The notes beneath the pieces were generated by a model. It was not told where the DNA came from and did not search any database. It saw nothing but the letters and a program-made list of their open reading frames with translations. A stretch of 64,000 bases of DNA from Pseudovirgaria hyperparasitica. Its lineage: Eukaryota > Ascomycota > Dothideomycetes > Acrospermales > Acrospermaceae. Location of the stretch: contig NW_022985549.1 of NCBI RefSeq assembly GCF_010093815.1, positions 1,823,494 to 1,887,493 on the forward strand, written 5' to 3'. Each line of letters starts with the position of its first letter. Position 1 is the stretch's first letter. The position numbers and the translations under genes are program-made. Shown here piece after piece: positions 11,903 to 23,117 of the stretch.

Positions 11903-13852
11903 TTAAGCAATGACCGCATCCAGGAAACGGTCCAACAAGCTCTCAAGGGCCGCCCTTCGCAGCACCATCTGTCCTCCACCCCTCAGCTGAGCGAGCCCCT
12001 GCCGGGCGATGTCATCTTCGACCAGTGCATTGTTCTCTCTCCAGTTCTTCTCCGCTTCTTCTCCCGCCCGCTTCCTCAGAGCTTCCTCGTCTTCCGTCCG
12101 ATACAAGTCACACCGATCGCACTGCACACAGTTGGCCCCTGGTGTGCGCCGGAAGTGCTGACAGAAGTGTGCATAGCCCTCTGTTCCGATTTTATCGCGG
12201 CAGACGTAGCACATCGTATATCCGCACGTACAGCGCATCTTGTTGCAGCCTGATTCCTTGACAAAGTTCGTATGGCATTGCGGGCATGTACGCTTGACGG
12301 CGTCGGCCATGGCGCGCTCGACAGTGGTGCGGAGGGATGTAAGAGCCGACGAGTGACAGGTGTGGAGTGTGTTCGGTGGCCATTCGGCGCTGCAGGAGAG
12401 GCACGAAGAGCGAGCGCAGGCACGCGATCCGCAGGTAAAGCGGAGACCATGTCGTCTACGGGCAATGCGAGTGAGTGAAGCGGTGACCGGAGACAATAAC
12501 GGGAGTGGGGTCGGGAGGAGGAGGTAGTTGAGGTTGACAAAAAAGAATATGAAGAGAAAGACGAAACGTAGTATAGTGGAGAGAAGATTCGCAAGGCCGA
12601 AAAGGGAGATTGAAACTATCACCGGCTGAGGTCGAAGTGAGAGGGCTAATGGTGGCTTTGAGAGAGCGATTGTGTCGACTTCGGCGTATGGACAGAATGG
12701 GCATTGTATCAGCGGTATCTGGGACTTGATCAGAGCTTCGGTGGTGAAGCGCTCATTAAGCTTCCGCAGGGAGTCGGTCCCCTCTTTGCCCGATGAACGA
12801 AGAGCAATTTCGAGGGACTGCGATGTCAAGCGACCGCGGCATTCTGCGTTGCTCACAGCCATGCATCTCAGGCTGCTATTTTCAATATCAATGCTCCGCG
12901 ACCAACCTTGTCCATACAGCGCTTCGTCCACAGTGTGTCGTATGCATCGAAAGCATATGAAATGGCCGTCTTCATTACATGCACTGAGCTGCTCTATCGT
13001 AGAAGATGTAAAGCAGCATTCGCAGTCGTACATCTCTCCAAGTTCTTCGGCTTGCTCTTCATTCAGCTTTTCGGCCAACTCGTGGTCGTTCGCTACTTGT
13101 TCTGCCATTTGTGTTGCGATGATAGGCTCGATCAGTTGCTCGTACAGTTCCTTGTCCAGTTCGAAGTTGTTTGTCGATATCAAACGAGGTGTCGTTGGAC
13201 CGCCAGCTCTGCTCTCCCGGTGCCACTCTAACAGTGGATGATCCTCAACACCCGGCGATTTCTTCCGAGTGAAGAGTTTGGTGAGTGAATATCGCCAAGA
13301 TTGGGTGTTCAGCCCTAACAGTGTTGGACGCGAGTGAGTATAGGAATAATTGTGCTCGGCCAGCACCGCATTGATGGTTGAACGGCTTAGGTTCTTGAAC
13401 TCTTGATAGAGCTGCGCCTTGACAGCATCACGATAGCTTTTACTTCTAAACTGGTCTTCCAACACCAAAGGTGCTTCTCTCGTACCCTTTGCGCTCGTGC
13501 TCTTGTACTTATATTTTCGGCTAGGTGTTCCTTCTTCCTTCTGCTCGTCTTCACCATTGATCGATGACCTCCATCGGCCCGCCACGAACTTTGATTTATT
13601 CTTCAGCATGGCCTCAGTAACGACTTGGAGTCGGCTCTCATCGCCAAAAGCCATGAGCATTTCACGAAATACCTCTGGCTGCACGTCTGGGAAGATGTCC
13701 ACCAGAGCTTTCAAAGCATTGTTAAGATCACGCAGGTCCAGGGCCTCATGTAAGCCTTTATCTGGAGCCTCAGACGGGGATGCTGTCAGCCTGGTGCTCG
13801 TAGGGCGCTCTCTCGTTGACCGCCATGGCATCGAGGCAAACATCGTAGTCAT
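11903..13852 (-). CDS. RNF216-type RBR E3 ubiquitin ligase with N-terminal CUE-like domain and membrane-like insertion
   Basis: Single-exon gene of 649 residues from ATG 13852. The order is: CUE-like ubiquitin-binding region (about 35-80, with VDIFPDV and a later LL-type helix), a second helical segment, RING1 (CECCF...C..GHFICFRCI...C), IBR, and RING2 with the catalytic-Cys motif KESGCNKMRCTCGYTMCYVC. The end, YAHFCQHFRRTPGANCVQCDRCDLY, closely resembles the C-terminus of human RNF216/Triad3, so the family call is firm. The inferred role is E2-to-Cys-to-substrate ubiquitin transfer. Unusual: about 45 residues (positions ~405-450, bases about 12500-12635) are strongly hydrophobic (FVFLFIFFFVNLNYLLL) and sit between the zinc pairs of the IBR, as if two membrane helices were inserted. 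It could be membrane-bound; the insert may instead be a retained intron, but no good splice pair was seen. Confidence 0.88.
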   Translation of the reverse strand: MTTMFASMPWRSTRERPTSTRLTASPSEAPDKGLHEALDLRDLNNALKALVDIFPDVQPEVFREMLMAFGDESRLQVVTEAMLKNKSKFVAGRWRSSINGEDEQKEEGTPSRKYKYKSTSAKGTREAPLVLEDQFRSKSYRDAVKAQLYQEFKNLSRSTINAVLAEHNYSYTHSRPTLLGLNTQSWRYSLTKLFTRKKSPGVEDHPLLEWHRESRAGGPTTPRLISTNNFELDKELYEQLIEPIIATQMAEQVANDHELAEKLNEEQAEELGEMYDCECCFTSSTIEQLSACNEDGHFICFRCIRHTVDEALYGQGWSRSIDIENSSLRCMAVSNAECRGRLTSQSLEIALRSSGKEGTDSLRKLNERFTTEALIKSQIPLIQCPFCPYAEVDTIALSKPPLALSLRPQPVIVSISLFGLANLLSTILRFVFLFIFFFVNLNYLLLPTPLPLLSPVTASLTRIARRRHGLRFTCGSRACARSSCLSCSAEWPPNTLHTCHSSALTSLRTTVERAMADAVKRTCPQCHTNFVKESGCNKMRCTCGYTMCYVCRDKIGTEGYAHFCQHFRRTPGANCVQCDRCDLYRTEDEEALRKRAGEEAEKNWRENNALVEDDIARQGLAQLRGGGQMVLRRAALESLLDRFLDAVIA

Positions 13853-15321
13853 AGTGAGGGGAAGCAGCCTTGCGCGAGGGCCGGCGAGTGTGCCTTGGAC
13901 ATAGTGCGATGGGCCAGGATCAAGTAGGGACGAGTCGCGAGTGTAGGCAGACAGTGGTAGATGCAGTGTTGGACATAACAGGACATATATGAGGTTTAGT
14001 GCGTGATGCTGATGAATGCCGGGCGTGGTGGGAGAACATGAATATCGTGGATCAATTACTCCGGGAAGGAAGTGGATGCACAGCCACAATCACATGTCAA
14101 TAACGCCACACTTCTTATGCTGGATAACCGTGAATTGAAACACTATACCTCTGGACTAATTAATCGTTGCATTATAGATTCTCTAGACTCTCAAAGTAAA
14201 GGGATAGTCACTAGCTGAGTTATAGTAGAGATGAGCCTTAGTAGAAGTCCAATCAAACTAATTGACTACTAGGGTATCGTTAGGGTTTCTCTGTAACAAA
14301 TCATAGTATGTACTGTGTGGTACAAAAAATACGTCATATATATCCATACACATGCATACGTAAGCAGCAGGCCCGATATGTTCGCCTCCAAAATCGCTCC
14401 CTGCAATGGATCTTCATTACATCCCGTCCTCGTCCGACCTTCTCTTCGATTGCACCTCATCTTCCCATGACATGACGCATTAGACCCCTGCGTGCACTCT
14501 ATTTGTTGTGTTCCGTGTTCGGCGAAGCTCGACAACCTCACGTCTTTAGACTTGCTATCAGTCAATGCATCCTGAAACCCCTACACGAAGTCACAGGCTG
14601 CTTACAAAAGCGTCACCGAGCTAGGATGTTAATCTCACTTCTATGACATCTGTACGCTTGATAATCCTTAAGTTTCTTGAGCAGCCGCGGACTGTTCATG
14701 TATGTCAGATCGTAGCTGGGTCTATTACGTCGGCGATCCGGGGTACGTGTCTGTTACCTGCGTACATCTTCTATATGAGATTACCAAGCTTTCTGATAGT
14801 TTTATCCACTGTTGTAGTGTTGTGAAGCCATAGTGCGAAACGCAGACCGCATGGAGAGGCATAAGCTCTCATTCGCATACAGACAAGTATATAGAAGACA
14901 GCTAATGGTCAATGTAATTGAGGTGCACGGAGACTCTGAAACACGCGTACGTGGAAGCTTCTATCAACAAGGTATTGACTCGAGCAGCTGATTCTCGTAT
15001 GATGGACAGTTGCAGCTCTCTGAGTCGTGCTCTGACTCGCATGAGGGGACCATATCTCGACGTATACGTAGTGCTTAGTAGTGTCTTTGCATTGCTGCGG
15101 TGTAGGGTTTAATCAGTCACCGGCACGTGTAAACAGACCTTCGATATGGGTACCTCCCGTGACCAGGTTGCGACTGCGGCTCGTGGAGCCGTCTCCGTCT
15201 CGTGCCGTACCGCATTGATATAGCCGCTATGGGAGGTTCCCTAGAGCACACTACCTTGACGAAGTATAATTTCATTTACACATGAACAAGTATACTGACT
15301 CTTGTGCTCTTCACTAGTCAA
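13853..15321. other. 1.5-kb intergenic region at the left edge of the PKS cluster
   Basis: Divergent between the RBR ligase and the Zn2Cys6 gene. Short frames (for example 14269-14565 minus) show no domain or signal peptide. A GC-richer patch near 15140-15250 has accTCCCgtg, gccgtctccgtctcg and ggGAGGTt stretches that could be regulator sites of the transcription-factor gene. No repeat or transposon relic was recognised. Confidence 0.35.
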
Positions 15322-16451
15322 ATGTTCCCTCAAAGATCCTCATGCGACCGTTGTCGCCAGCAAAAGGTGCGATGCCTCAAGAGTTGGGAACCATCAACAA
15401 CCGGTAGTGGAGGCGGCGGCCATCTTACCCCGTGCGACCGATGTGCAAAGGTGGATGCACCATGTGTATACAGCTGTATGTCTTGTGTCTCCATTACACG
15501 AGGTCTATCCACAGTGCTAGACACACAGAACTAATTACTCCAATGGTAGTGAGGCAGAGAAACAAACGATCAAAAGGGGAAGACGTCCCATCCCCGAAAG
15601 CGAATACGCAGCTCAAGCAGGATCTCCCAACGGTGCTATCAATTCCGGATGTTGCTGGATACGATATCAACGACTTGATGATGCCATTGCCACCGCTCGA
15701 CATGGACATAGTCTGTATCGATGATGGCGACACGTACAGCTGGAATAACGGACCGGGCCTCACATACAACGGCGATGATGACAGCATGACCCAAGAGAGC
15801 TCAGGAACCGGGCCAACACTTTCTCAAGATGAAAGCAAAGATACTTTAACAGAGCAGCTGATGAAGTTAAGTCAGCGAGCCACGAGGGCCACACGAGAGT
15901 TGGAGTGCGGAGAAATTGTTTTGCCATTGACAGTAAATTCACCTGTGGTGAATGAAGCATTCGAGACCGCGAATGCCTTGGTGCGCATCATCAACAGTAT
16001 GCCGCTGACGGACAGCACGTATGAGTCCTCATTATTGTCCCGCGATAGCAGTCAACAACAGCTACCAACTTTTCTGGCTCTAGCCGCCTATCAGTACGTC
16101 CTCGGCCTCTTTCGCGCAATCTGTGGATCTATCAAATGTTCCTCAGGATCAATAGCCCAGGGGATTGAGCTGCAGCAACAGACATTGCACGGTGCTGGCT
16201 CGTGCTCCGCGCAATTCATCATGGTTTTGCAGCTTATCATGCATCTCCTCAATCGCATAGGTCGTAGTCTTCGAACAGGGAGCCGAAGGAACTCGGACCA
16301 ACATGAGCTTGGGGGTGGAGAAGTCGGTAGCCTACAAGGTGTTGTCGATTCTGCTCAAGTCATGCTTAGAAGTATGACTGATGAACATGTCAAGCTCGGT
16401 GGGGTGATTCAGGATCTTCAAGCTGGGATAGAAGAAGGAGTTCATATGTAG
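15322..16451 (+). CDS. Zn(II)2Cys6 transcription factor, probable cluster regulator
   Basis: Exons 15322-15475 and 15550-16451 give about 351 residues. The N-terminus carries the binuclear zinc cluster C-DRC-RQQKVRC...CDRCAKVDAPC with an unusually long Gly-rich loop (TTGSGGGG) between the third and fourth Cys. The 74-nt intron lies right after CVYS, the usual intron site in this family, and joins a basic linker (RQRNKRSKG). The C-terminal part is helical (LALAAYQYVLGLFRAICG), like the activation and dimerisation regions of AflR-type pathway regulators. It is short compared with general fungal regulators, as cluster regulators often are. It is the leftmost gene of the biosynthetic cluster and probably binds the CCGA/TCGG sites found in the cluster's intergenic regions (inference). 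Confidence 0.9.
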
Positions 16452-18336
16452 AATTAATGTAAAGTCGGAGAATATCTACAAATGTCTTGAAACCCCGAAG
16501 CCTCGTTGTGCAACAATGATCTGACTAAGGATGCAGTTGAAGAGCCGATTGCATAGAATCTTTGCTTTGATCTCATAAACTAAGGTCAACAAGGGCACGA
16601 GTATCACAGACTCGTTTCTTGACCAGCATAGCTTGCCTTGATGCGTGATGAAGACATGCATACAGCCGTATCTACGATACAGCCACTCAGAGGCAACTGT
16701 CCTACGTATCGCGAGCGATGCGGTTCGGAATTACTTAGACTCCTTCACAGGCTAGCTAACTGCCGATTCGTAATTGAAACACGTCTCTAAGAAGCCAAGT
16801 CTTCGAATGACCCCTTAATCAGATATATCACATTCGAACCTAGACTTGATAGGCGTTCCCAAGATTGTCTAATGTATTAGCCGATATCGGTTGAGATAGC
16901 TCTGAACTAGGCATCCACAAGCGGAGCCAAAACTTGCTTGTGACTCGACTACCCTGGCACATATGCTGAGTGAGGTTGAATCTGGTAAACATACGGATGG
17001 CACCAAGCCTATTGGAGTTACACTGTGGAGTATATGGACTCCCTGCATTTTCTCAAAACAGGGTCAGAAACAGGGTCAAGAATCAGCTGTCGATCTATGT
17101 TCGGTTAATCGACTCAGGGGTAGTTCTGGTCCTGCAAGCCAATATTGGCATGACTAAGTATCTCACGGCTTTGGCTTGTTCGTTCTTGGCAAGTCTTTCT
17201 ATAATATTCTAGACTAGCTTATAGGGTGCATGAACCAGGGTCCTGGATACCCGGCTCTGATATGGCTCAAGGAAATATCCCAGCTTTGATAAGACATCCT
17301 TGTCGATAAGCTTACAACTTGTCTGCAAGACATCCGACGTACTATGGTACTAGAAGGAGGTCCCACTGCGGGCCTACCCATAGTCCCTTGCGATGGATGC
17401 CGACGGCCATTGCCGCTCGTGGAGCTGCAAGGTAATCACTTAGCGCCCCTATCTCTCTATAGCAAGAATTTAGTATAGTATCAGCCGTCTTATATATTCA
17501 CTGTCCAATCACATGCTGGCTTGTTCAACGCCTTGTTTGTGCTTAGTCTTATGTATAGTGAACATCGATATTTATAACGCAGGACTCCGACAGTTGTAAT
17601 CAATGATTGTACAAATGTGTGTTTACGGTCCGTATTGTGTACAGACCAGACAATATCAAGTACTGCCTCGAGACGGGACTAGTGTCAAGTAATACAGCAG
17701 ATCTCTATTTAAAAATATACACGTTTCGGCGGCTACTCGCTAATCTCCACTAATCTATGATCACGAGCATGTGTCGTCTCGGTGCACTTGCCGGTGCTAC
17801 TCAAGTACTCGAGCTAAGAGTACAAAGGGTGATCTAATATATCTGGACACTTTTAAAACGGCTCAGGTTACAATATAAGTGATGCTGACATATACGACTT
17901 ACCGTTTAACGTTCATTCTCAATAAATGACTACATAAAATCGTTTGAAAAGCTTTCATTGTTGACCGTGATGGTCTTAGGTCCACTTCTCCGAGTCCTCT
18001 CTGCCTCTATTCGTGAATGTTCGGATTTCTTATTACACAAGGAATATTAACTAAATTGGCGAGGCCAATCTTCTGTCTGGGGTTCACATCAGAGAACTTT
18101 ACTTTCTAACGGGTCTACTAGAATGCCAAAGTCTGTCGACCTCAAAGTGAGGTAAAACATATATTCTAATGTTGCTAAGTTTCCCACAGACACTTGTATT
18201 CCTCACACATCGAAGAGAATTGTTTGCGCTAAGAACCATTCTATAAAACTAAGAGTTCAAGTCTACCACCTTCCTCTATAAGCTGATTTGGACGAGCAAG
18301 CATGAATATGCCTGAGAACTATGTTCTGAACCGTGT
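16452..18336. other. 1.9-kb gene-poor region inside the cluster
   Basis: No gene is supported. Frames are short and stops frequent. A short stretch at 17343-17430 (containing CDGCRR) recalls the start of a Zn2Cys6 motif but does not continue. The base composition is more AT-rich than the flanking genes. It could be decayed coding sequence, but I cannot show a family. Confidence 0.3.
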
Positions 18337-19508
18337 CTATGCGTCCACTAACGGAACCACCTGCCTCTTGGCACGTACATTCCCAACACGTAGATCGTTT
18401 ACGTACGTAGGAATACTCGCCAAACCTCCCGCCCTAATTTCCAAAGGATGATTCTTAATCCTGCCTTCGTTCAGCAACTTGTCTGCTAGGAGGAACAGAT
18501 TCAATCCAAAAGCTCGGTGCTCAGGGGTGCTAGGGCGTCCGTAAGTGCCCGGAATTTCAACTGGTGTTCCCATAATTGTAGGAGCCATCAACCAGTCGGC
18601 ACGGACATCTCGTCGCGTGTATTTGACGATAGGGCTAACAGCTTCGAGCGCGACATATCTGCCACCAGAAGAACCAATCGCCTCGTAGCACATCCGCATC
18701 GTCGATGCGTCGGTCACACAGTCGAAGACAGAGACAAGGCTGTTCGCGGTATACTCGCGGATGTCGGCGCCGCATGTAGACGAGCGGTAATCAAAGCATG
18801 CTGCGGCACCGAAGCTCTCGCATATGGCATTATTGGCAGGTGAACAGGTGACGATTGGTGTATATCCGGCTCTGTACATGTTCGAGTTAGTGAGATAACT
18901 CAGAAATACCACTTGCTTGTGCAACATATCATACTTGTACATATTGGAAAGGAGTAATCCACTTACATTTTGAGAAGCTGAGTGGCCATTGTTCCGGTAC
19001 CTGTTGCTCCTCCTGATACCAGCACGAATGAAGGTGTGTCTTCGGCGGATTTTGGACGTGGCAGTTCAAGGGCTAGCCCGGGTGCTTGAAAGAGAGCCAG
19101 TCCAGCAGTGGCAATGCCAAGACCCATTGAGCTTGCCTGTTCAAAGGATATGTTTTCGGGGACGTGGCAGCTTAAGTCCTCAGTCGCCAAGGCGTACTCG
19201 GCAAAAGCGCCCGCCGTCTTGTCTGAGGCGTTGAGGCCAAAAGTTACGGCGAGGATCCGGTCGCCTTTCTTGAACCTTGTAACACCTTCGCCGACTGAGG
19301 CTACGATACCAGCAAAGTCGCAGCCTCCTATTGCGCCAGGGGTATTCGAATAGTCTACGATCTTTGCGTCGTAGGGGCTCAGGGCGACTGAACGCACCTG
19401 ACACAGAATCATGCCCGGCTTTGGGGTGGGGATCTCGATATCGTCTGCGAGTCTGTAGCCGCCAGCCTCATCTCCGACGAGAGCTTTCATTGCTGTGCTA
19501 GGCTTCAT
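18337..19508 (-). CDS. LovC-type trans-acting enoyl reductase (MDR family)
   Basis: Two exons (19508-18967 and 18871-18337, intron 95 nt) give 358 residues, close to the 363 of LovC. The N-terminal GroES-like fold carries VRSVALSPYDAKIVDY and GCDFAGIVASVGEGVTRFKKGDR. The nucleotide site is FVLVSGGATGTGTMATQLLK, followed after splicing by IAGYTPIVTCSP. The structural and catalytic zinc ligands of alcohol dehydrogenases are missing, as expected for this group. Family members reduce the enoyl intermediate on partner PKSs that lack an active ER. The PKS at 28913 has no ER domain, so it is the natural partner. The gene is divergent from the GST gene across a 409-bp region holding cluster motifs. 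Confidence 0.92.
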
Positions 19509-19917
19509 TGTTGAGTTGAGTTGTGTGTTGGGGTTTATGCAAAGAGAATCTGATCGAATCGTCTAGAAATATCGAAAGAAGATGTTGCTGGCTTATGTGA
19601 CTATGTAATCCAAGATCTGAACAATGATCGCAACTAGGGACTGCTCACTATATCTACTCTGTGCGATCATGTGGGGCCATTTGGGCCATCATAGTCAGGA
19701 ATTCCGTTCGGAGCGCCGACCGGAGGTCCCACGTCGCCTCCGAAGACTGCTGAGCTGATACGGATTCCGGATAGCTTCCAGGGGTCAGTGGAGAATACTC
19801 TCCAACTCTAACTATCTGACGCCCCATCTGCAACTGATCTCACGACACAGTCACACTGACCATACTCCAACTTTCAGACTTAACCCATCAAAGGCTCGAA
19901 GACAAGTCTATTACACA
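19509..19917. promoter_or_regulatory. Divergent cluster promoter (trans-ER / GST)
   Basis: Contains TCGGAG at 19708-19713 and CTCCGA at 19738-19743, forming an inverted pair around CCGACCGGAGG. Similar sites occur in other cluster intergenic regions. A binding role for the local Zn2Cys6 protein is inferred. Confidence 0.45.
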
Positions 19918-20983
19918 ATGGCCTCGAATTTCTATCTTGAAGATACGCCGGCAGAGGTGAAGAATGCCAAGGTAAGTACTAGCGAGCTATAGTGTCCATT
20001 AGAATCTGTATCCGGAATTAACCAAAAGTGCTCAGGGGCTGCACCTAATTACTTCGAACACTCCTAATGGAAAGAAAGTGCAGATTATGCTTGAGGAGCT
20101 AAAGGAGTTGTATGGCACGGAGTGTTCGTAGATCTAACTCGTTTGTGTCTATGTACGAAGCCTTGACGGACCTAATAGACACTACGACAATAATCGACCT
20201 AAGTACCAACGAGCAGAAAAAGGACTGGTTCTTGAAACTTAACCCAAATGGTACGGGAGCGATATCTATACCTATGGATGATACTTATCTGCGACCGTAG
20301 GAAGGATCCCAGTTCTTATTGACAACACCCAAAATCCGCCTTTCCCAGTAATGGAGACTTCGGCAGAGCTGCTCTATCTCTTCAAGGAAGAAGACAAGAA
20401 GGCTGCGTTCGGCTACACCGATGATTATGGACGAAGCGAATGCCTGCAATGGCTTTTCTTCTGGCACGGCAGCGTATTGAAGTTTCTGCCGCCGATATGT
20501 CGTTTACACTAATAAAATTCTCAGGGTCAACCAATTCAAGGGCAGTTGGGCTGGTTCTCAAGAAATGCTAAGGACAATGAGGGTAAGTCATCAAAAAGTC
20601 ATTCCTAACTATGAAGCGTTTCTGACCGTCGCTGAACATAGTCGCTATCAATCGCTTCAAGAACGAAGTTCTTCGTATCTATGGTGTCCTTGAGCTCCAC
20701 CTTTCGGGTAAGTATACTGGCCAAGCTAAAGAATATCTTGCTGGTAAAGGCGCTGGCAAGTACTCTGTTGCAGACATCTCGACTTGGCGTAAGTGTTTGA
20801 TTCCTCAACAAGCAACGTAATTTGTATTGACACATGCAAGCTTGGTTAGATAGCTGGCACAAGATGGACCAGATCACTCAGGAGGACATGGACAATTTCC
20901 CACACTTGCAGAAGTGGATCGAACGTATCGGACAGCGGCCTGCAGTGAAACGAGGCACGGATCCTAAGACTTGGGCGATATGA
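19918..20983 (+). CDS. Glutathione S-transferase, Ure2p-like
   Basis: Seven exons (19918-19971, 20036-20123, 20179-20250, 20301-20473, 20525-20582, 20642-20788, 20841-20983) assemble into 244 residues. The whole path is supported by continuous family sequence: NTPNGKKVQIMLEELKELYG, STNEQKKDWFLKLNPNGRIP, METSAELLYLF (glutathione-binding segment), ECLQWLFFWHGSGQPIQGQ, then YGVLELHLSGKYTGQ and VADISTWPWLDSW in the helical C-terminal domain. Ure2-like GSTs occur in several fungal toxin clusters, where they conjugate glutathione to reactive intermediates or protect the producer. The gene is divergent from the trans-ER gene. Six introns in 1.1 kb is dense for this window. Confidence 0.92.
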
Positions 20984-21545
20984 ATGCGTATGACCGTATC
21001 AAGATGATCTGAGATAATCAATGTCTTGACTTGAGTGTTAGCTGAGACCTTGAATGAACTATGAGGAGAAATCTATATTTGCTAAATTGAGAATCAACAA
21101 ATTCCTAAATAAAATTACTGCCTCCATGCAAGAAGTAGTCGTCCATCCATGGTTGTACCTTGTCTTCGTCGAACTTTACTAGAATATTCGTTTCCCTGCA
21201 TTAGCGTCTCCATCAATAGCCCAGCAGGGCAATAGTAGTAGGTTCGCCGACTTTGTAGAATCGTTCTGATGCAATCTATGTTGCATCCACTTTCGCTCAT
21301 CCTAGTGCGTAGTCAGCTTCCATATTCCCTACCCTGCATTCGCGGCGGCAGTCGGAACTTCGGTCGGTCAATTATGCACCAGATCCGATCGATCCGACCG
21401 ATTGTTATTTTTGTGTCGGGCGAACTCAAATTAGTGTAATCATATCATTCGTTCATCATTAGAGTGCCTCTTGTGGTATCCTCGTTGTTTGACATTCTCA
21501 ATCTTCAATACATCTTTACACTAATCTGCTCACATATCTGTCTCA
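20984..21545. promoter_or_regulatory. Promoter region of the DLH-family gene
   Basis: Holds CCGA/TCGG-rich sequence at about 21345-21402 (GTCGGAACTTCGGTCGG and CCGATCGATCCGACCG), like other cluster promoters but without an exact CTCCGA. No gene seen. Confidence 0.4.
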
Positions 21546-22553
21546 ATGTCTTGTCCCGATTGCTTCCTTGGTGAGGTCTCTAAGGGCCAGCCAACTGGAA
21601 AGGAACTTGAAATACATGGCGTCCAAACCTACGTTACTGGGCCCGAAGCTGGTGTCAGTCCCAAGGGGATCATAGTCTACATTACCGATGCATTCGGCTA
21701 TGACTTTGTGAACAATCGAGTCTTATGTGACCAGTATGCTAAAAGGGGCTTTCTGGTCTACTGTCCAGACTTTATGAACGGTTTGTTTCACACCAAGACT
21801 TTTAGATTACATCCAACTTATAGATGCTAAGGCCGCTCCATGTCTCCTTCGATTATTGCTCCTATGCATACCATCTTAGAAAAGAAGTCATGGCTCTATA
21901 CTATCTTCGTCAAGCCATTCATACTTGTCAAGGTCCTCTACCACCTGATCCCCTGGTTTATGACGTGCAGCATCGCCAAGACGGAGGCCGGCGTAATCAA
22001 ATATTTCACGGCTCTTCGGACCTCGCCGCCTCCTTTCCAGACTAGAGACTTGAAGATTGGCGCTGCCGGATTTTGCTGGGGTGGAAAGCACACCGTCACC
22101 CTCGCACAAGACTATCCAGATCACCGCGTCACCCGACACTCATCCCAGAGCACCTCCTCGGCCCCTGAACCGCTTATCGACGCCGCCTTCTTAGTGCACC
22201 CAACCTTCATCAAGGTACCGGAGGACATTGACGCAATTAAGATTCCCATCTCCTGGTCCGTCGGCGAAGAGGACTTGCAGATGAAGACTGATGATATCAA
22301 GAAAATGAAAGCTATTCTCGAGAGCAAGCAAGACGCTGAGCACGAAGTCATACTTATTCCGGGTGCCAAGCATGGCTATGCAGTCCGCACCGATCCTGAG
22401 GATAAAGTTCAAATGGCAGCAGCGGAGCAGGCGGAGCAGCAGGCTGTGTCGTGGTTCTCGCGGCGCTTCACTCGTACACCTCGTACCGATGCTTCTCCCG
22501 TCGTACAGCGACCTGCCCAGGATCATTCAGCGAGCCTTTCTTCGGAATCTTGA
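21546..22553 (+). CDS. Dienelactone hydrolase family protein
   Basis: Alpha/beta-hydrolase of 318 residues in two exons (21546-21780, 21832-22553). The frame requires the acceptor after gctaag at 21831, giving the joint FMNGRSMSP, comparable to the FMNG-x-MP stretch of homologues. It starts MSCPDCFLG as usual in fungal DLH proteins. The nucleophile is the Cys of GFCWGGK; the acid lies in SVGEEDLQM and the His in GAKHGYAVR, so the Cys-Asp/Glu-His triad looks complete. A hydrophobic stretch around residues 95-125 (WLYTIFVKPFILVKVLYHLIPWFM) may associate with membranes. In the cluster it may open a lactone or act on an ester intermediate; the substrate is unknown. Confidence 0.88.
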
Positions 22554-23117
22554 ATATAAATCGTGGCAACTTGCCCAAAGATTGACCGGTCGGTGGTGAT
22601 TGAAGGATATCATCTGTGTGGACTTGTTTACCACTTCAATCCGAGCGTAACCGAACAAGAAGACTCATGAGGTGATAATTAAAGAGTTCATGAAGCGTAG
22701 TATATGCACAAGAGTTCCTCGTATGCAGTGCTTCTTGTAATAACGTGAAGGATTTTGATGTTATAACCTTGGAATGGCTTGAGTAGAATGCGAACTTTAC
22801 TGTAGAACAGGAAACTAGGAGGGCGCAGCTATTAACGTCACTGACAACAGCCAGAGGATTATAATTTAGGGTCTTAGTTCTGTCCAAATCTTATTTGCGA
22901 CGCGTTGTTTAATCTAACTAGGCGTTCGAATCTACTCATGTCGCTTTGGAGCGGAGCTCAACTCGGTTGATTGTTCCCAAAGTCGACCATCAGTTCACAC
23001 ATTTGTGGCATTTTTGCATGATCTTTCAATACGTTGTTAGATGTGGTGGTAAAGTGAATGAATCTCATCAACTACGGCGTTATCGTATGCATAGTACTCA
23101 GATATACAGCGAGTATC
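22554..23117. other. Convergent intergenic region
   Basis: Between the stops of the DLH-family and CMD-like genes. Only short frames, nothing recognised. Confidence 0.35.

Noticed and set aside
14269-14565. 98-codon frame on the minus strand
   Set aside because: No recognisable feature and low-complexity ends; treated as chance.
17343-17430. CDGCRR stretch resembling the start of a Zn2Cys6 motif
   Set aside because: The required basic residues and remaining four Cys do not follow in any frame; too short to call a relic.
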